In this document: in pieces, positions 1 through 9,429 of the stretch
Numbering within the stretch: the stretch's first letter is position 1
Layout of the letters: every line of letters starts with the position of its first letter
Source: [Haemophilus] ducreyi
GTDB lineage: Bacteria > Pseudomonadota > Gammaproteobacteria > Enterobacterales > Pasteurellaceae
Assembly: GCF_900109315.1 (NCBI RefSeq)
Contig: NZ_FOJC01000002.1
Location: forward strand, 124,001 to 188,000
Direction of reading: 5' to 3'
Length of the DNA: 64,000 bases
The notes under the pieces: generated by a model
Database searches by the model: none
Told to the model about the DNA's origin: nothing
What the model saw: only the letters and a program-made list of their open reading frames with translations
Program-made: the position numbers and the translations under genes

Positions 1-921
1 GGGAATTTCCCCATTTATGCGCGATTAGAGCAATTACTGGCACAACGTTTTCAGCGCGAAACGGCGTTATTATTTAATAGTGGTTATCACGCTAGTATTG
101 GTATCTTACCAGCTTTAGTGGATAAACATAGCTTGATCTTGGCAGATAAATTAGTGCATGCGAGTTTAATTGATGGAATCCGTTTAGCAGGCTGTGATTT
201 TTATCGCTATCAACATAATAATTTGGCACATTTAACACAATTGCTTGAAAAATGTACAGGACAATATAGGCGTATTATCATTGTGACAGAAAGCGTATTT
301 AGTATGGACGGTGATGTAGCGCCTTTGCCACAATTGGTTGCACTTAAAAAGGCGTTTAGCTCACAAACAGAAGTTATGTTGTATGTTGATGAAGCACACG
401 CGATAGGCGTGTATGGTGTCAATGGCTTAGGAATGGCGGAATTTTTTGATTGTATTGATGATATTGATTTATTAGTCGGGACTTTTGGCAAAGCTTTGGC
501 ATCAATGGGGGCGTATTTAATTTGTGATCAGCTCATTAAACAATATTTGGTCAATACTATGCGGCCGTTAATTTTTTCGACTGCGTTAGCGCCAATTAAT
601 GTCGCTTGGACTCATTTTTTATTTGAAAAACTGCCACAGTTTCAGCCCAAACGAGCACATCTTGCACGGTTAAGCCAGCAATTAAAACAAGCGGTTGAAT
701 TACGAAATGGTGATACTTTAGCGACTCAAAGTTGTATTGTGCCTTTTGTGGTTGGGGAAAATAGGCACGCAGTCGAAAAATCACAATATTTACAACAACA
801 AGGCTATTATTGTTTACCAATTAGGCCGCCAACTGTACCCAAAGGTACGGCTAGAATTAGATTTTCATTAACAGCAGATTTAACAGAAGCTGAATTAAAT
901 GGCTTAATTGCTTGCTTATAA
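1..921 (+). CDS. bioF: 8-amino-7-oxononanoate synthase, 5' truncated by window edge
   Basis: The reading frame is open from base 1 and already encodes family sequence ([13 protein letters not shown]...), so the start lies outside the window and the first internal ATG is not the real start. BioF is a PLP-dependent alpha-oxoamine synthase that condenses pimeloyl-ACP with L-alanine in the cytoplasm, the first committed biotin ring step. The PLP-binding lysine is in [11 protein letters not shown] (codon at 490-492), and the cofactor-contacting DEAHAIG motif lies upstream of it. It is the first visible gene of a tightly packed bioF-bioG-bioC-bioD run, with 12 bases before the next gene. In relatives bioA usually sits upstream; that cannot be seen here. 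Confidence 0.97.
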   Translation, partial: GNFPIYARLEQLLAQRFQRETALLFNSGYHASIGILPALVDKHSLILADKLVHASLIDGIRLAGCDFYRYQHNNLAHLTQLLEKCTGQYRRIIIVTESVFSMDGDVAPLPQLVALKKAFSSQTEVMLYVDEAHAIGVYGVNGLGMAEFFDCIDDIDLLVGTFGKALASMGAYLICDQLIKQYLVNTMRPLIFSTALAPINVAWTHFLFEKLPQFQPKRAHLARLSQQLKQAVELRNGDTLATQSCIVPFVVGENRHAVEKSQYLQQQGYYCLPIRPPTVPKGTARIRFSLTADLTEAELNGLIACL

Positions 922-933
922 GCCAAGAGGATA

Positions 934-1620
934 ATGATGAAAAGCAGATTATTTTCAACTAATCAACCAAATTTGATTATTTATTTTGCTGGTTGGGCGA
1001 CACCGCTAGCCGTAGTTAATCATTTGGCATTGCCCCCAAATTATGATTTATTGTTTTGTTATGATTATCGAGATTTAACTTTTGAACGACCAGATTTGAG
1101 CCACTATCAACAAATCCGGCTAGTTGCTTGGTCAATGGGGGGTTGGGTTGCGCAAAAAGTTTGTCAAATCATACCGCTTGTTTCTGCCACGGCTGTGAAT
1201 GGTACATTGTTGCCAAAACATAATGATTTTGGTATTCCGACAGCTATTTTTGATGGGACTTTAACTAGCCTAAATGAAGTAAATAGGCTTAAGTTTGCGC
1301 GACGAATGTGTGGTGGTAAAACACAGTTTGAGCGTTATCAACAATTGCCTGATCATCGTCCGTTTGTTGATGTATTATGGGAATTGAATAGTTTGAATCA
1401 AGCCATTTCTGATGGTGAGACTTTGCCAGCTAAATTATTGCCTTGGAGCCATATCTTTATCGGTCAAAAAGATAAAATTTTTCCCGCTGAAAATCAGCAA
1501 CGATTTTGGCAACAATATCCGGTAAAAATATGCCCACTTGAACAAGGTGAACACTATTTGTGGTACGCTTTTTCTGATGGGAACAGCTATGGCAAAATTA
1601 GCAAAACAGCTGATTGCTAA
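934..1620 (+). CDS. bioG: Pimeloyl-ACP methyl ester esterase, BioG family (DUF452)
   Basis: BioG is an alpha/beta-hydrolase that cleaves the methyl ester of pimeloyl-ACP methyl ester, ending the BioC-started disguised fatty-acid cycle; it replaces E. coli BioH in Haemophilus-like bacteria. The 228-residue protein has the family N-terminus LIIYFAGWATP (residues 15-25), the nucleophile Ser67 in WSMGGW and a candidate catalytic His207 in GEHYLWYAF. The start ATG is 12 bases after bioF with AGAGGATA as ribosome binding site. The C-terminus overlaps bioC, suggesting translational coupling. The 15-residue tail after the His region lies inside that overlap. Confidence 0.93.
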   Translation: MMKSRLFSTNQPNLIIYFAGWATPLAVVNHLALPPNYDLLFCYDYRDLTFERPDLSHYQQIRLVAWSMGGWVAQKVCQIIPLVSATAVNGTLLPKHNDFGIPTAIFDGTLTSLNEVNRLKFARRMCGGKTQFERYQQLPDHRPFVDVLWELNSLNQAISDGETLPAKLLPWSHIFIGQKDKIFPAENQQRFWQQYPVKICPLEQGEHYLWYAFSDGNSYGKISKTADC

Positions 1621-2365
1621 ACGATTTGTTAGCCATTTAACTGAATATGATCAGTATGCTATTGCTCAGCAACAAATTAATCATCAGCTAGTTGATTTAT
1701 TACAAGCAAACACAGATAAGACTTTTCAACGCGCACTTGAAATTGGGTGTGGTACAGGCGATCTAACCGAAAAACTATTAGCCAAAATTCCGATTGAACA
1801 TCTCACATTAAATGATTTTAACGCAATTTATTATCCGACGGTATTGCAAAAAATAAAACAGAAAAAACCGCTAGTAGTTGTTGATTTTATGCAAGGCGAT
1901 GCTGAACAGCTTGTTTTTACACGCAATTTTGATTTAGTCAGTGCAGCTTCAGTCGTGCAATGGTTTGATAATCCGCAACAATTTTTACGCAATAGTGCAG
2001 ATGCATTAAAGCCGGGAGGCGTGGTTTTATTTAATAGTTTTTCACCATTAAATTTGCAAGAAATTCGTCAACTAACGGGTATAGGCCTGAATTATCCAAC
2101 ACGATTGCAATGGCAAGAATGGCTAGCACAGGATTTTGAGCAATGTCAGCTTATTGAACAACCGATTAAATTAACGTTCGACTCACCGTTAGCGGTCTTA
2201 ATTCATTTGAAAAAAACGGGTGTGACTGCGGTATCTAATAAACCTTGGAACCGTCACCAAATTAAGCAATTTTGTATGGAATACCAAGCATATTTTGCTT
2301 GTGAGCAAGGTGTTTATTTAACGTATACGCCTATTTTAATGTTGGGAATAAAGAAAAATGGGTAA
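1589..2365 (+). CDS. bioC: Malonyl-ACP O-methyltransferase
   Basis: BioC methylates malonyl-ACP with S-adenosylmethionine, which lets fatty acid synthase elongate it to the pimeloyl chain for biotin. The class I methyltransferase SAM motif EIGCGTGDLTEKL lies near residue 50, and the fold continues to the VVQWFDNP region. I prefer the ATG at 1589 (258 residues, MAKLAKQLIAKRF) because it gives the usual family length and has GGGAA upstream; in-frame ATGs at 1538 and 1577 only add sequence translated from inside bioG. With this start it overlaps bioG by 32 bases, and its 3' end overlaps bioD by 8 bases. Confidence 0.93.
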   Translation: MAKLAKQLIAKRFVSHLTEYDQYAIAQQQINHQLVDLLQANTDKTFQRALEIGCGTGDLTEKLLAKIPIEHLTLNDFNAIYYPTVLQKIKQKKPLVVVDFMQGDAEQLVFTRNFDLVSAASVVQWFDNPQQFLRNSADALKPGGVVLFNSFSPLNLQEIRQLTGIGLNYPTRLQWQEWLAQDFEQCQLIEQPIKLTFDSPLAVLIHLKKTGVTAVSNKPWNRHQIKQFCMEYQAYFACEQGVYLTYTPILMLGIKKNG

Positions 2366-2990
2366 AATAATTTTTGTTTCAGGTATTGATACTGATATTG
2401 GTAAGACTATTGCGACAGGTTTTTATGCCAAAAGATTGATGCAACAAGGCTTTTCCGTTATTACGCAAAAAATGATTCAAACCGGTTGTCAACACATCTC
2501 GGCAGATATTAAACACTGTCAGCTACAAGGGATTGAACTAACGGCAGAAGATTTAAATGGCATAACTTGTCCATATTTATTCCGTTACCCTTGTTCGCCA
2601 CATTTGGCGGCTGAAATGGAAAATAATCCAATACTTCCATCAAAAATTGCACAAGCCAGTGCGTTATTAGCGCAAAAATATGACTATGTATTATTAGAAG
2701 GGGCTGGTGGTTTGGCGGTTCCTTATAATTCACAGCAAACAACATTAGATTATCTCGTTGAACAACAATTACCGTTGATTTTAGTGACTTCCGCTAAGTT
2801 GGGCTCGATTAATCATACTTTATTAAGTTTAATGGTTTGTCAGCAACATAAAATTGAAGTGGAAGCGGTTATTTATAATACTTATCCACTAGAAGATGAA
2901 AAAATAGCCAAGAGTACGCAGTTATATTTACAGCAATATATTAAACAACATTTCCCTAATACCGAATTTTTAGTAATGGATAGACAATGA
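2358..2990 (+). CDS. bioD: Dethiobiotin synthase
   Basis: BioD closes the ureido ring of dethiobiotin from 7,8-diaminononanoate, CO2 and ATP in the cytoplasm. The P-loop variant SGIDTDIGKT begins at residue 8, and the LLEGAGGLAVPY segment (about residues 113-124) is the second nucleotide/substrate loop typical of the family. Length (210 residues) is normal. It overlaps the end of bioC by 8 bases and shares an ATGA overlap with the following smrB, so all belong to one transcription unit. Some relatives carry two bioD paralogues; only this one is in the window. Confidence 0.96.
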   Translation: MGKIIFVSGIDTDIGKTIATGFYAKRLMQQGFSVITQKMIQTGCQHISADIKHCQLQGIELTAEDLNGITCPYLFRYPCSPHLAAEMENNPILPSKIAQASALLAQKYDYVLLEGAGGLAVPYNSQQTTLDYLVEQQLPLILVTSAKLGSINHTLLSLMVCQQHKIEVEAVIYNTYPLEDEKIAKSTQLYLQQYIKQHFPNTEFLVMDRQ

Positions 2991-3520
2991 TTGAGCATGA
3001 TGATTTAGCGTTATTTAGAACAGCAATTAAGGGCACCAAAAAAATTAAGCAAGATACGTTTGTACCTAAAACAATGCCACGTAAAAAGGTCAGTGAATGG
3101 CGAGAAACACAACAACAAAAAGACACTGAATTTTTCTTTTCTGATGAGTATGAACCGTTATTAAAAGAAGAAAATGAGAAAGTTAAATATTTACGGGCAG
3201 ATATTGATCCCTATATTTTAAAACAATTACGGCGTGGCGATTTTCAACCGGATCTTTTTTTAGATTTACATGGATTAACTAGGCAAAAAGCAAAAACAGA
3301 ATTAGCGGCGTTGATTTTAGCGTGTGAACGTGAACAGGTTTATTGTGCCAGTATTATGACCGGTTATGGTACACGTACTCTGAAAGAGCAAATTCCGCGT
3401 TGGTTAGTGCAACATCCAAAAGTAATTGCATTACATCAAGCGCCAAAACAATGGGGCGGAGATGCTGCCATTCTCGTATTAATTGAACAGCCGGAAAGCC
3501 TTGAAAAATGTTTATTTTAA
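2987..3520 (+). CDS. smrB: Smr-domain endonuclease SmrB (ribosome rescue)
   Basis: SmrB-type proteins are Smr-domain nucleases recruited to collided ribosomes, where they cut the mRNA (known for E. coli). The protein has a charged N-terminal region (residues 1-85) that would contain the ribosome-binding helix, then the Smr domain with LDLHGLTRQKA and the loop MTGYGTRTLKEQIPRWL, and ends with QWGGDAAILVLIE. The 177-residue length is normal. The ATG overlaps the bioD stop as ATGA, so it is probably co-translated with the biotin operon, although no functional link to biotin is known. Confidence 0.92.
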   Translation: MIEHDDLALFRTAIKGTKKIKQDTFVPKTMPRKKVSEWRETQQQKDTEFFFSDEYEPLLKEENEKVKYLRADIDPYILKQLRRGDFQPDLFLDLHGLTRQKAKTELAALILACEREQVYCASIMTGYGTRTLKEQIPRWLVQHPKVIALHQAPKQWGGDAAILVLIEQPESLEKCLF

Positions 3521-3658
3521 CATTAACCACAATCAAATAAGAGAATAGTGGCGGTACTTTGTTGGTTAATGATTTCATAAAATGGGCGCTTTATTGCTAT
3601 CTCAAATAGGCAAAAATTTGTAGAATGCCACTTAAAATAATCTGAAAAGGAAAATGCT

Positions 3659-4525
3659 ATGTTAGAACTCATTATTGCGATTGTATGTAGTGTCGCTGTT
3701 GGTGTATTAATCAAGTTTGCTCGGCAAAAGCAAGTAAATATTGCTCAAAGTATCGCAATGAATTATGTCGTAACTACAGCAATGAGTTATTGGCTATTAA
3801 CGCCTGACTTTAAAGGACAAACAATAGTAGAAATTGTAGCGAATAATCCTTCTGCTTATCTATTTGTTGCATTAGGTTTTTTATTGCCTAGTATTTTTTT
3901 GATTCAAGCAAAATCACTTGAATTTGCAGGCATTATCCGTACCGATGCCGCCCAACGTTTATCGCTATTTTTACCTATTTTGGCGGCCTTCACCTTGTTT
4001 GGTGAGCAAATTACTGCACATAAATTAATGGCGTTAGTCTTTGCATTTATAGCATTAGCCTGTTTACTGTGGCGAACTCAAAAAGGGATCACGCATAACG
4101 CAGGTAAAATGGCTATCATCAGTTTAATGGGCGTTTGGTTTGGTTATGGCTTGATCGACACTTTATTTAAACAGATCGCTAAATCAGGATCGGCATTCCC
4201 AGTGACATTGTTTATCGGCTTCGTATTTGCGGGTTGTTTAATGTTTATCTATTTATTATTAAAACGGACCAAGTGGAATGTTAAAAATGTGTTGGTTGGC
4301 TTAATATTAGGCGCATTAAATTTTTGTAATATTTTATTCTATATTAAAGCACATCAAGTGATGAAAGATGATCCAACTTTGGTCTTTACCGGTATGAATC
4401 TAGGTGTTATTTGCTTAGGAACGGTTATCGGTGCTCTGGTCTTTAAAGAAAAAATCAACAAAATTAATTACTTAGGTGTTTGTATTGCTATTATTTCAAT
4501 TATTTGTTTATTTTATTGGAAATAA
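3659..4525 (+). CDS. EamA/DMT-family transporter
   Basis: A 288-residue, very hydrophobic protein with about ten predicted membrane segments, including MLELIIAIVCSVAVGVLIKFA at the N-terminus and YLGVCIAIISIICLFYW at the C-terminus. Two similar five-helix halves with a charged loop near residues 137-147 fit the drug/metabolite transporter superfamily. Substrate cannot be told from sequence; family members export metabolites or amino acids. It is a single gene separated from smrB by about 140 bases, with AAAAGGAAAATGCT giving a ribosome binding site. The next gene (arcB) starts 37 bases downstream and may be cotranscribed. Confidence 0.85.
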   Translation: MLELIIAIVCSVAVGVLIKFARQKQVNIAQSIAMNYVVTTAMSYWLLTPDFKGQTIVEIVANNPSAYLFVALGFLLPSIFLIQAKSLEFAGIIRTDAAQRLSLFLPILAAFTLFGEQITAHKLMALVFAFIALACLLWRTQKGITHNAGKMAIISLMGVWFGYGLIDTLFKQIAKSGSAFPVTLFIGFVFAGCLMFIYLLLKRTKWNVKNVLVGLILGALNFCNILFYIKAHQVMKDDPTLVFTGMNLGVICLGTVIGALVFKEKINKINYLGVCIAIISIICLFYWK

Positions 4526-4562
4526 AGGCATAAAAGGAACCGCTTGAGTGGAAGGAAGGTGT

Positions 4563-6431
4563 ATGAAATTAATCAAAAAGTGTAGCCAAAATTATGTCAA
4601 TTGGGTGCTACGTTTAGGGCGTGGTAAAGCAGCATTACTTGGTGTGTTTGTGCTTGCATTTTATGCATTGATTATACAAAGTGCCTTGACCTATCTATTT
4701 ACCCGCGAAATTAAAGCACAAGATATTTTGCGTTCAATTTCATTTGGTTTAGTTTCAGCACCTTTTGTGATTTATTTTTTCAATTTAATTGTAGAAAAAC
4801 TAGAGAAATCAAGAATTCAATTAGAAAAAAGTGTTTATGATTTAGGCATTTTACGCGAACAAGACGCACGTTTAAATGCGATGCTTGAGAAAAATAGCCG
4901 CGATAAAACCGTATTAATGGCAACCATTAGCCACGAGTTACGTACGCCTCTCAATGGTATTATTGGACTTAGTCGGATTTTATTAGAAAGTGAATTAAAT
5001 GCACAACAGCGTGAATATTTAAAAACTATTAACATTAGCGCCGTTTCTCTGGGGCATATTTTTAGCGATATTATTGACTTGGAAAAAATTGATAGTCGTC
5101 GTATCGAGCTTTTTAAAAAAGAAGTGGAGTTTTCGCAACTGATTAGCGATATCAGCCATTTCGGGCATTTAATGGCAGCACAAAGACAGATTCACTTTCA
5201 TATTTGTTATGCAGATGATTTACCAAATTTTATCTATGTAGATAATGCACGTTTGAGCCAAATTTTATGGAATTTGGTTAGCAATGCGGTCAAATTTACG
5301 CCCGCAGGTGGAGATGTTTATTTAACGGTTAAGCGATTAGATAAAGATCACTTTAGCTTTAGTCTGAGAGATACGGGGATTGGTATTCCAACCAAAGAAC
5401 AACGAAAAGTATTTGCTCTGTTTTATCAAGCTGAAAACGCACAGGCGAAAAAAGCACAAGGGAGTGGCATCGGCTTAGCCATCTCTAAGCGGATAGCCAA
5501 ATTAATGGGCGGTGATTTAACCCTAGAAAGTGAAGAAGGTAAAGGTTCTACCTTTGTGTTGACTATTCAAACCGAGCCCGTTAAAGCACGAAAAGCGGTT
5601 GAAATTATGGCACATTCGTTACGAGTATTATTGGTGGAAGATATTGAAGTTAATGTGATTGTAGCACGTACGATGCTTGAGAAGTTTGGCTGTCAGGTTG
5701 ATGTGGCAATGAGCGGCGCTGATGCATTAGCCCAATTTGCAGAACAAACCTACGATCTAATTTTGTTAGATATTCAATTACCTGATATGAGTGGCTTTGA
5801 TATTGCACAAACATTACGGCAACGTTATCAAAATGAACAACTTGATTATTTACCATTATTAATTGCATTAACAGCAAATGTTATGCAAACGAAGCAAGAA
5901 TATCAGCAACAAGGTATGGATAATGTTTTGCATAAACCTTTATCGTTAGAAGCATTGGCGGAATGTTTAAATCATTATTTTGGTGGCGATTTTATGCAAA
6001 ATTCAGCTGAAATCTTACCGCTTACCCAACAGCAAAAGCCTCAAGCAGATAACTCAACGGTAGTTTTTGATCAAAAAATGTTGAAAGAATTAGTTGAGAT
6101 AATGGGTAAAAAAGCGGTATTAGCTAATTTTGATTTGTTCGCTAAGTTAATGCCGACTTATTTAGTGAACGCGAATCACTATCTCACAGAATGGCAGGCA
6201 GGGGCATCGCCTGAAATACGGCAAAAAATTACAGAAGAAGCGCATAAAATTAAAGGTGCATTAGCGGCTGTTGGGCTTAAACAATTACAACATATCGCCC
6301 AACTTGCTCAACGAGATAATGGTGAACAATGGACAAAACACATTGCCGAATGGTTGAACAATATTGAACAAGAATGGCAAACTGATCTTGAGCAAGCAAC
6401 ACATTGGTTGATAAGCCAACATTATGCTTAA
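4563..6431 (+). CDS. arcB: Aerobic respiration control sensor kinase ArcB, PAS-less form
   Basis: ArcB senses the redox state of membrane quinones and phosphorylates ArcA. I choose ATG 4563 because AAGGAAGG sits just upstream; the in-frame GTG at 4548 lies before that site. Counting from it (622 residues): two membrane helices at about 25-47 and 60-78, a coiled linker to about 115, the H-box ISHELRTPLNG with His124, the ATPase domain (WNLVSNAVKF, DTGIGIP, SGIGLAISKR), a receiver domain with Asp403 in LLLDIQLPD, and a C-terminal HPt domain with His561 in AHKIKGALAAVG. There is no room for the PAS domain found in E. coli ArcB, a reduction also known in H. influenzae. Confidence 0.95.
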   Translation: MKLIKKCSQNYVNWVLRLGRGKAALLGVFVLAFYALIIQSALTYLFTREIKAQDILRSISFGLVSAPFVIYFFNLIVEKLEKSRIQLEKSVYDLGILREQDARLNAMLEKNSRDKTVLMATISHELRTPLNGIIGLSRILLESELNAQQREYLKTINISAVSLGHIFSDIIDLEKIDSRRIELFKKEVEFSQLISDISHFGHLMAAQRQIHFHICYADDLPNFIYVDNARLSQILWNLVSNAVKFTPAGGDVYLTVKRLDKDHFSFSLRDTGIGIPTKEQRKVFALFYQAENAQAKKAQGSGIGLAISKRIAKLMGGDLTLESEEGKGSTFVLTIQTEPVKARKAVEIMAHSLRVLLVEDIEVNVIVARTMLEKFGCQVDVAMSGADALAQFAEQTYDLILLDIQLPDMSGFDIAQTLRQRYQNEQLDYLPLLIALTANVMQTKQEYQQQGMDNVLHKPLSLEALAECLNHYFGGDFMQNSAEILPLTQQQKPQADNSTVVFDQKMLKELVEIMGKKAVLANFDLFAKLMPTYLVNANHYLTEWQAGASPEIRQKITEEAHKIKGALAAVGLKQLQHIAQLAQRDNGEQWTKHIAEWLNNIEQEWQTDLEQATHWLISQHYA

Positions 6432-6442
6432 TGGACGAAGGG

Positions 6443-6631
6443 TTATTCAACTAAATAATGCGCACCTAAACTTTGCTCTGCTTGCGAATGTAACGTATCT
6501 AAGGTAAGCGGTGTTTTTGGTGTGTTTTTTTGCACATATTTGACCGCTTGTGCGATGGCACGTTTAGCAAAGGCTAAGCCCCGCAGACTGGGTTGCCACC
6601 TAAGCGATTGGCTCCCTGATGAAAAGATCAA
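6443..6631 (-). CDS. Short unrecognised ORF or gene remnant
   Basis: About 62 codons are open on the minus strand directly after the importer ATPase gene and in the same frame as it: the ATPase TAA (6638-6640) is followed by only two codons before a TTG at 6631. There is no ATG and no clear ribosome binding site. The peptide has a protein-like ending (GLAFAKRAIAQAVKYVQ..., QAEQSLGAHYLVE), and I do not recognise it. It could be the 3' remainder of a deleted gene, or chance coding opposite the arcB end. Function unknown. Confidence 0.25.
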   Translation of the reverse strand: MIFSSGSQSLRWQPSLRGLAFAKRAIAQAVKYVQKNTPKTPLTLDTLHSQAEQSLGAHYLVE

Positions 6632-6637
6632 AGCGTG

Positions 6638-7444
6638 TTATAACAAGGACGGTGTTGCATTAAGTAATGTACGTGTATATTCTTCGCGAGGCTGATTAAA
6701 TACTTGATCGGCACGGCCTGTTTCGACTACTTTACCGCCATTCATTACAACAATGCGGTCAGATACTTGATGAACTGTTTGTAAATCATGAGAAATGAAC
6801 AGCATTGCCAAATTTAATTCTTTTTTTAAATCAGCAAGTAGATTCAATACTTGAGCACGTACGGATACATCTAACGCAGAAGTTGGTTCATCTGCTACGA
6901 TCAATTTTGGATTAAGTGCTAATGCTCTGGCAATTGCCACCCGCTGTTTTTGCCCGCCTGATAAACGTGTTGGCTCAACTAATGCTACAGAGCGAGGTAA
7001 ACCGACTCTTGAAAGTAATTGATAAACGCGTTTTTCACGTTCTTGTGGTAGCAGAATATTATGTATATCCATAGGATCTTTTAAGATATCTAATACCCGC
7101 ATACGAGGATTTAGTGCTGTTGAAGGATCTTGGAAGATAACCGAAACTTGGCTACCAAAATATTTGCGCGCTTCGGCACAGTTATACCGCATTTCTAAAC
7201 CATTGAATTTCACAGAGCCGGAGGTTGGTTTTTGTAAACCGATCATAATATTTGCTAAAGTTGATTTACCACAACCCGATTGACCAACCAAGCCGACTGT
7301 TTCACCGGCATGAATGGCTAAACTGACATTATCTACGGCGGTAAACTTCTTGGGATTAAACAACCTTCTATCACGAGAAGTAAACTGTACAACAATATGG
7401 GATAATTCAATAATTGGCTTTTCTTTTACTACTTTTATGCTCAT
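6638..7444 (-). CDS. Peptide/nickel-type ABC importer, second ATP-binding protein (DppF-like)
   Basis: Cytoplasmic ATPase of a peptide/nickel-family importer, partner of the ATPase domain fused to the upstream permease. It has Walker A GLVGQSGCGKSTL, the ABC signature LSGGQKQRVAIARAL, Walker B LIVADEPTSALD and the H-loop FISHDL. I use ATG 7444 (268 residues, MSIKVVKEKP), which has TGAGGAC upstream; a TTG at 7501 would extend it into the preceding gene. It starts about 30 bases after the fused gene and is the last gene of the importer operon. Substrate is not evident from sequence. Confidence 0.9.
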   Translation of the reverse strand: MSIKVVKEKPIIELSHIVVQFTSRDRRLFNPKKFTAVDNVSLAIHAGETVGLVGQSGCGKSTLANIMIGLQKPTSGSVKFNGLEMRYNCAEARKYFGSQVSVIFQDPSTALNPRMRVLDILKDPMDIHNILLPQEREKRVYQLLSRVGLPRSVALVEPTRLSGGQKQRVAIARALALNPKLIVADEPTSALDVSVRAQVLNLLADLKKELNLAMLFISHDLQTVHQVSDRIVVMNGGKVVETGRADQVFNQPREEYTRTLLNATPSLL

Positions 7445-7473
7445 AGGATAGTCCTCAATGATTAGCGTGGATT

Positions 7474-9429
7474 TTAATTTTTCTCTAAGTGAGAGGCCCA
7501 AAAATGTTCCGGATGATCCGCAGTCGCTACCATCGTTAATCGTTGGTTTGGATCGGCATTTGGACGTAATGAACGGCTAGCAAAGCGGTCTCCTTTAGCA
7601 AAATCAAACGGCGATGGAACACTCCCCGGGATTTGATATAAACGCTTAGCACGCACTTCCGTTGAAAGGACCGAACCAAGTAGACCACGAGTATATTCGT
7701 GGGTTGGATTAGCAAGCAATGGCGTAGTAGGTGCTTTTTCCACCACTTGACCGGCATACATTACGGTAATGTAATGTGCAATTTGCGCAACTAATGCTAA
7801 ATCGTGGCTAACAAACACCATGGCAAAACCGAGTTTTTCACGTAATTCATTTAATAGCTTGATAACTTCAGCTTGTACCGTTACATCTAAAGCAGTCGTC
7901 GGTTCATCTGCAATCAATAGCTTAGGTTCTCTGGCTAATGCCATAGCAATTAATACACGTTGTCGTTGGCCACCAGAAAGCTCGTGTGGATAGCGATTTA
8001 AGGTTTTAGCTGGGTCCAATTTTACCCAATGTAATAACGTTTCAGCAGAGTGTTTACCGCCTCGGCTAATTAATTGTGCCATTTGATCTTTAATCTTCAT
8101 TGAAGGATTTAATGCACTGAGCGCATCTTGATAAATCATCGAAATTTCATGGCCACGTAGCGCATTTAAATTAGCTGATTTCAATAAATCGTGTTGTTTG
8201 CCACTGCGATCAGTAAATAAAATTTTACCGGTAATTTTCGCTGTTTGAGGTAATAGTCCCATAATCGAAAACGCCGTGATAGATTTGCCACAGCCTGATT
8301 CGCCGACTAATCCCATTGTTTCGCCTTCATGAATAGTAAAACTAATATTATCAACTAACGGTATTTCATTGTAACGATTGGGAAAACGAATGGATAAATT
8401 CTCAACCTGTAAAATTACGTTTGTGTTTGGATTTAATATCATTCTGTCTGTCCGAGACATTTCTTTTTCGTGCAAACGCAGTAAATAGCGTTTTAACGCG
8501 AGTGTTTCTGCCATCGCTTCTTGTACATCAGTAGCAAGTGGTTTAGTCACATCGTCTTTATTTTTGGTTGAGCGTGTTAGTTTTGGATTGACTAAGGCAT
8601 AAGTTAAGCCTTCCGCCAAGATATTTAATGCGAGTACCGTGAGTAGAATCATCAGACCTGCAAAAGTCGTTGCCCACCAAAAACCACTTAACACCAAATT
8701 ACGGCCTTCCGCTAAAATATTTCCCCATGATGGGAAAGGGGGCTGTACTCCTGCCCCTAAGAAAGAGAGCGAAGCTTCGAAAACAATTGCATCGGCAACC
8801 ATAACGGTGGCAAAAACGAATACGGGCGCAGCGGTATTACGTACTACGTGTTTTACGAGAATATAAGTACGGCTACCTCCTAATACTCGTTCAGCACGAA
8901 CATAATCTTCCTCCCATTGTGCTAGGACATTAGCACGTACAACACGTGCAAGTTGTGGCGTATAAACGACTGCTATGGTAATAATAATAACCGGTACAGA
9001 ATTACCAAAAGTTGCCAGTAATACAGCAGCTAATGCGATACCTGGAAAAGCCATTAAGATATCCATTGATCGCATAATCACTTCATTGCCAAGTCTATCA
9101 GCGGTTGCAGCAGTTGCACCTAATACACAGCCCAATAGAATAGCAAAAGTAACCGCACCTAAACCAATAAAGAGCGACGTTCTTGCGCCCCATAGTATCC
9201 GCGAGAAAATATCTCTACCTAGGCGGTCTGTACCAAATAAGTAGTCTGTACTTGGTGCTTGAACCGGTCTCAGTGTTTGTAAAGGATCATAAGGCGCGAC
9301 TATGGGGGCTAAAATGGCAATAATGGCAACAAATAGAATAAATATCAAGGCGATTTTTGAACTGGTGGGTAATGATTTAAACCTTGCACTGCCTGACGCA
9401 AGTCTATGCGCTAATGCTTGACGAAACAT
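7474..9429 (-). CDS. Fused permease and ATP-binding protein of a peptide/nickel-type ABC importer (DppC-DppD fusion)
   Basis: A 651-residue fusion. Residues 1-285 form a DppC-type permease: a first membrane helix near 27-47, the extracytoplasmic segment YDPLQTLRPVQAPSTDYLFGTD, further helices, and the ATPase-contact loop around ERVLGGSRTYILVKHVV. A charged linker (about 285-340) leads to a DppD-type ATPase with [28 protein letters not shown] and LLIADEPTTALD, ending in the oligopeptide-ATPase tail GSVPSPFDFAKGDRF. There is no stop or frame break at the junction. Its ATG abuts the upstream permease stop. In most peptide importers these are two genes; such fusions exist but are the minority form. 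Confidence 0.92.
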   Translation of the reverse strand: MFRQALAHRLASGSARFKSLPTSSKIALIFILFVAIIAILAPIVAPYDPLQTLRPVQAPSTDYLFGTDRLGRDIFSRILWGARTSLFIGLGAVTFAILLGCVLGATAATADRLGNEVIMRSMDILMAFPGIALAAVLLATFGNSVPVIIITIAVVYTPQLARVVRANVLAQWEEDYVRAERVLGGSRTYILVKHVVRNTAAPVFVFATVMVADAIVFEASLSFLGAGVQPPFPSWGNILAEGRNLVLSGFWWATTFAGLMILLTVLALNILAEGLTYALVNPKLTRSTKNKDDVTKPLATDVQEAMAETLALKRYLLRLHEKEMSRTDRMILNPNTNVILQVENLSIRFPNRYNEIPLVDNISFTIHEGETMGLVGESGCGKSITAFSIMGLLPQTAKITGKILFTDRSGKQHDLLKSANLNALRGHEISMIYQDALSALNPSMKIKDQMAQLISRGGKHSAETLLHWVKLDPAKTLNRYPHELSGGQRQRVLIAMALAREPKLLIADEPTTALDVTVQAEVIKLLNELREKLGFAMVFVSHDLALVAQIAHYITVMYAGQVVEKAPTTPLLANPTHEYTRGLLGSVLSTEVRAKRLYQIPGSVPSPFDFAKGDRFASRSLRPNADPNQRLTMVATADHPEHFWASHLEKN

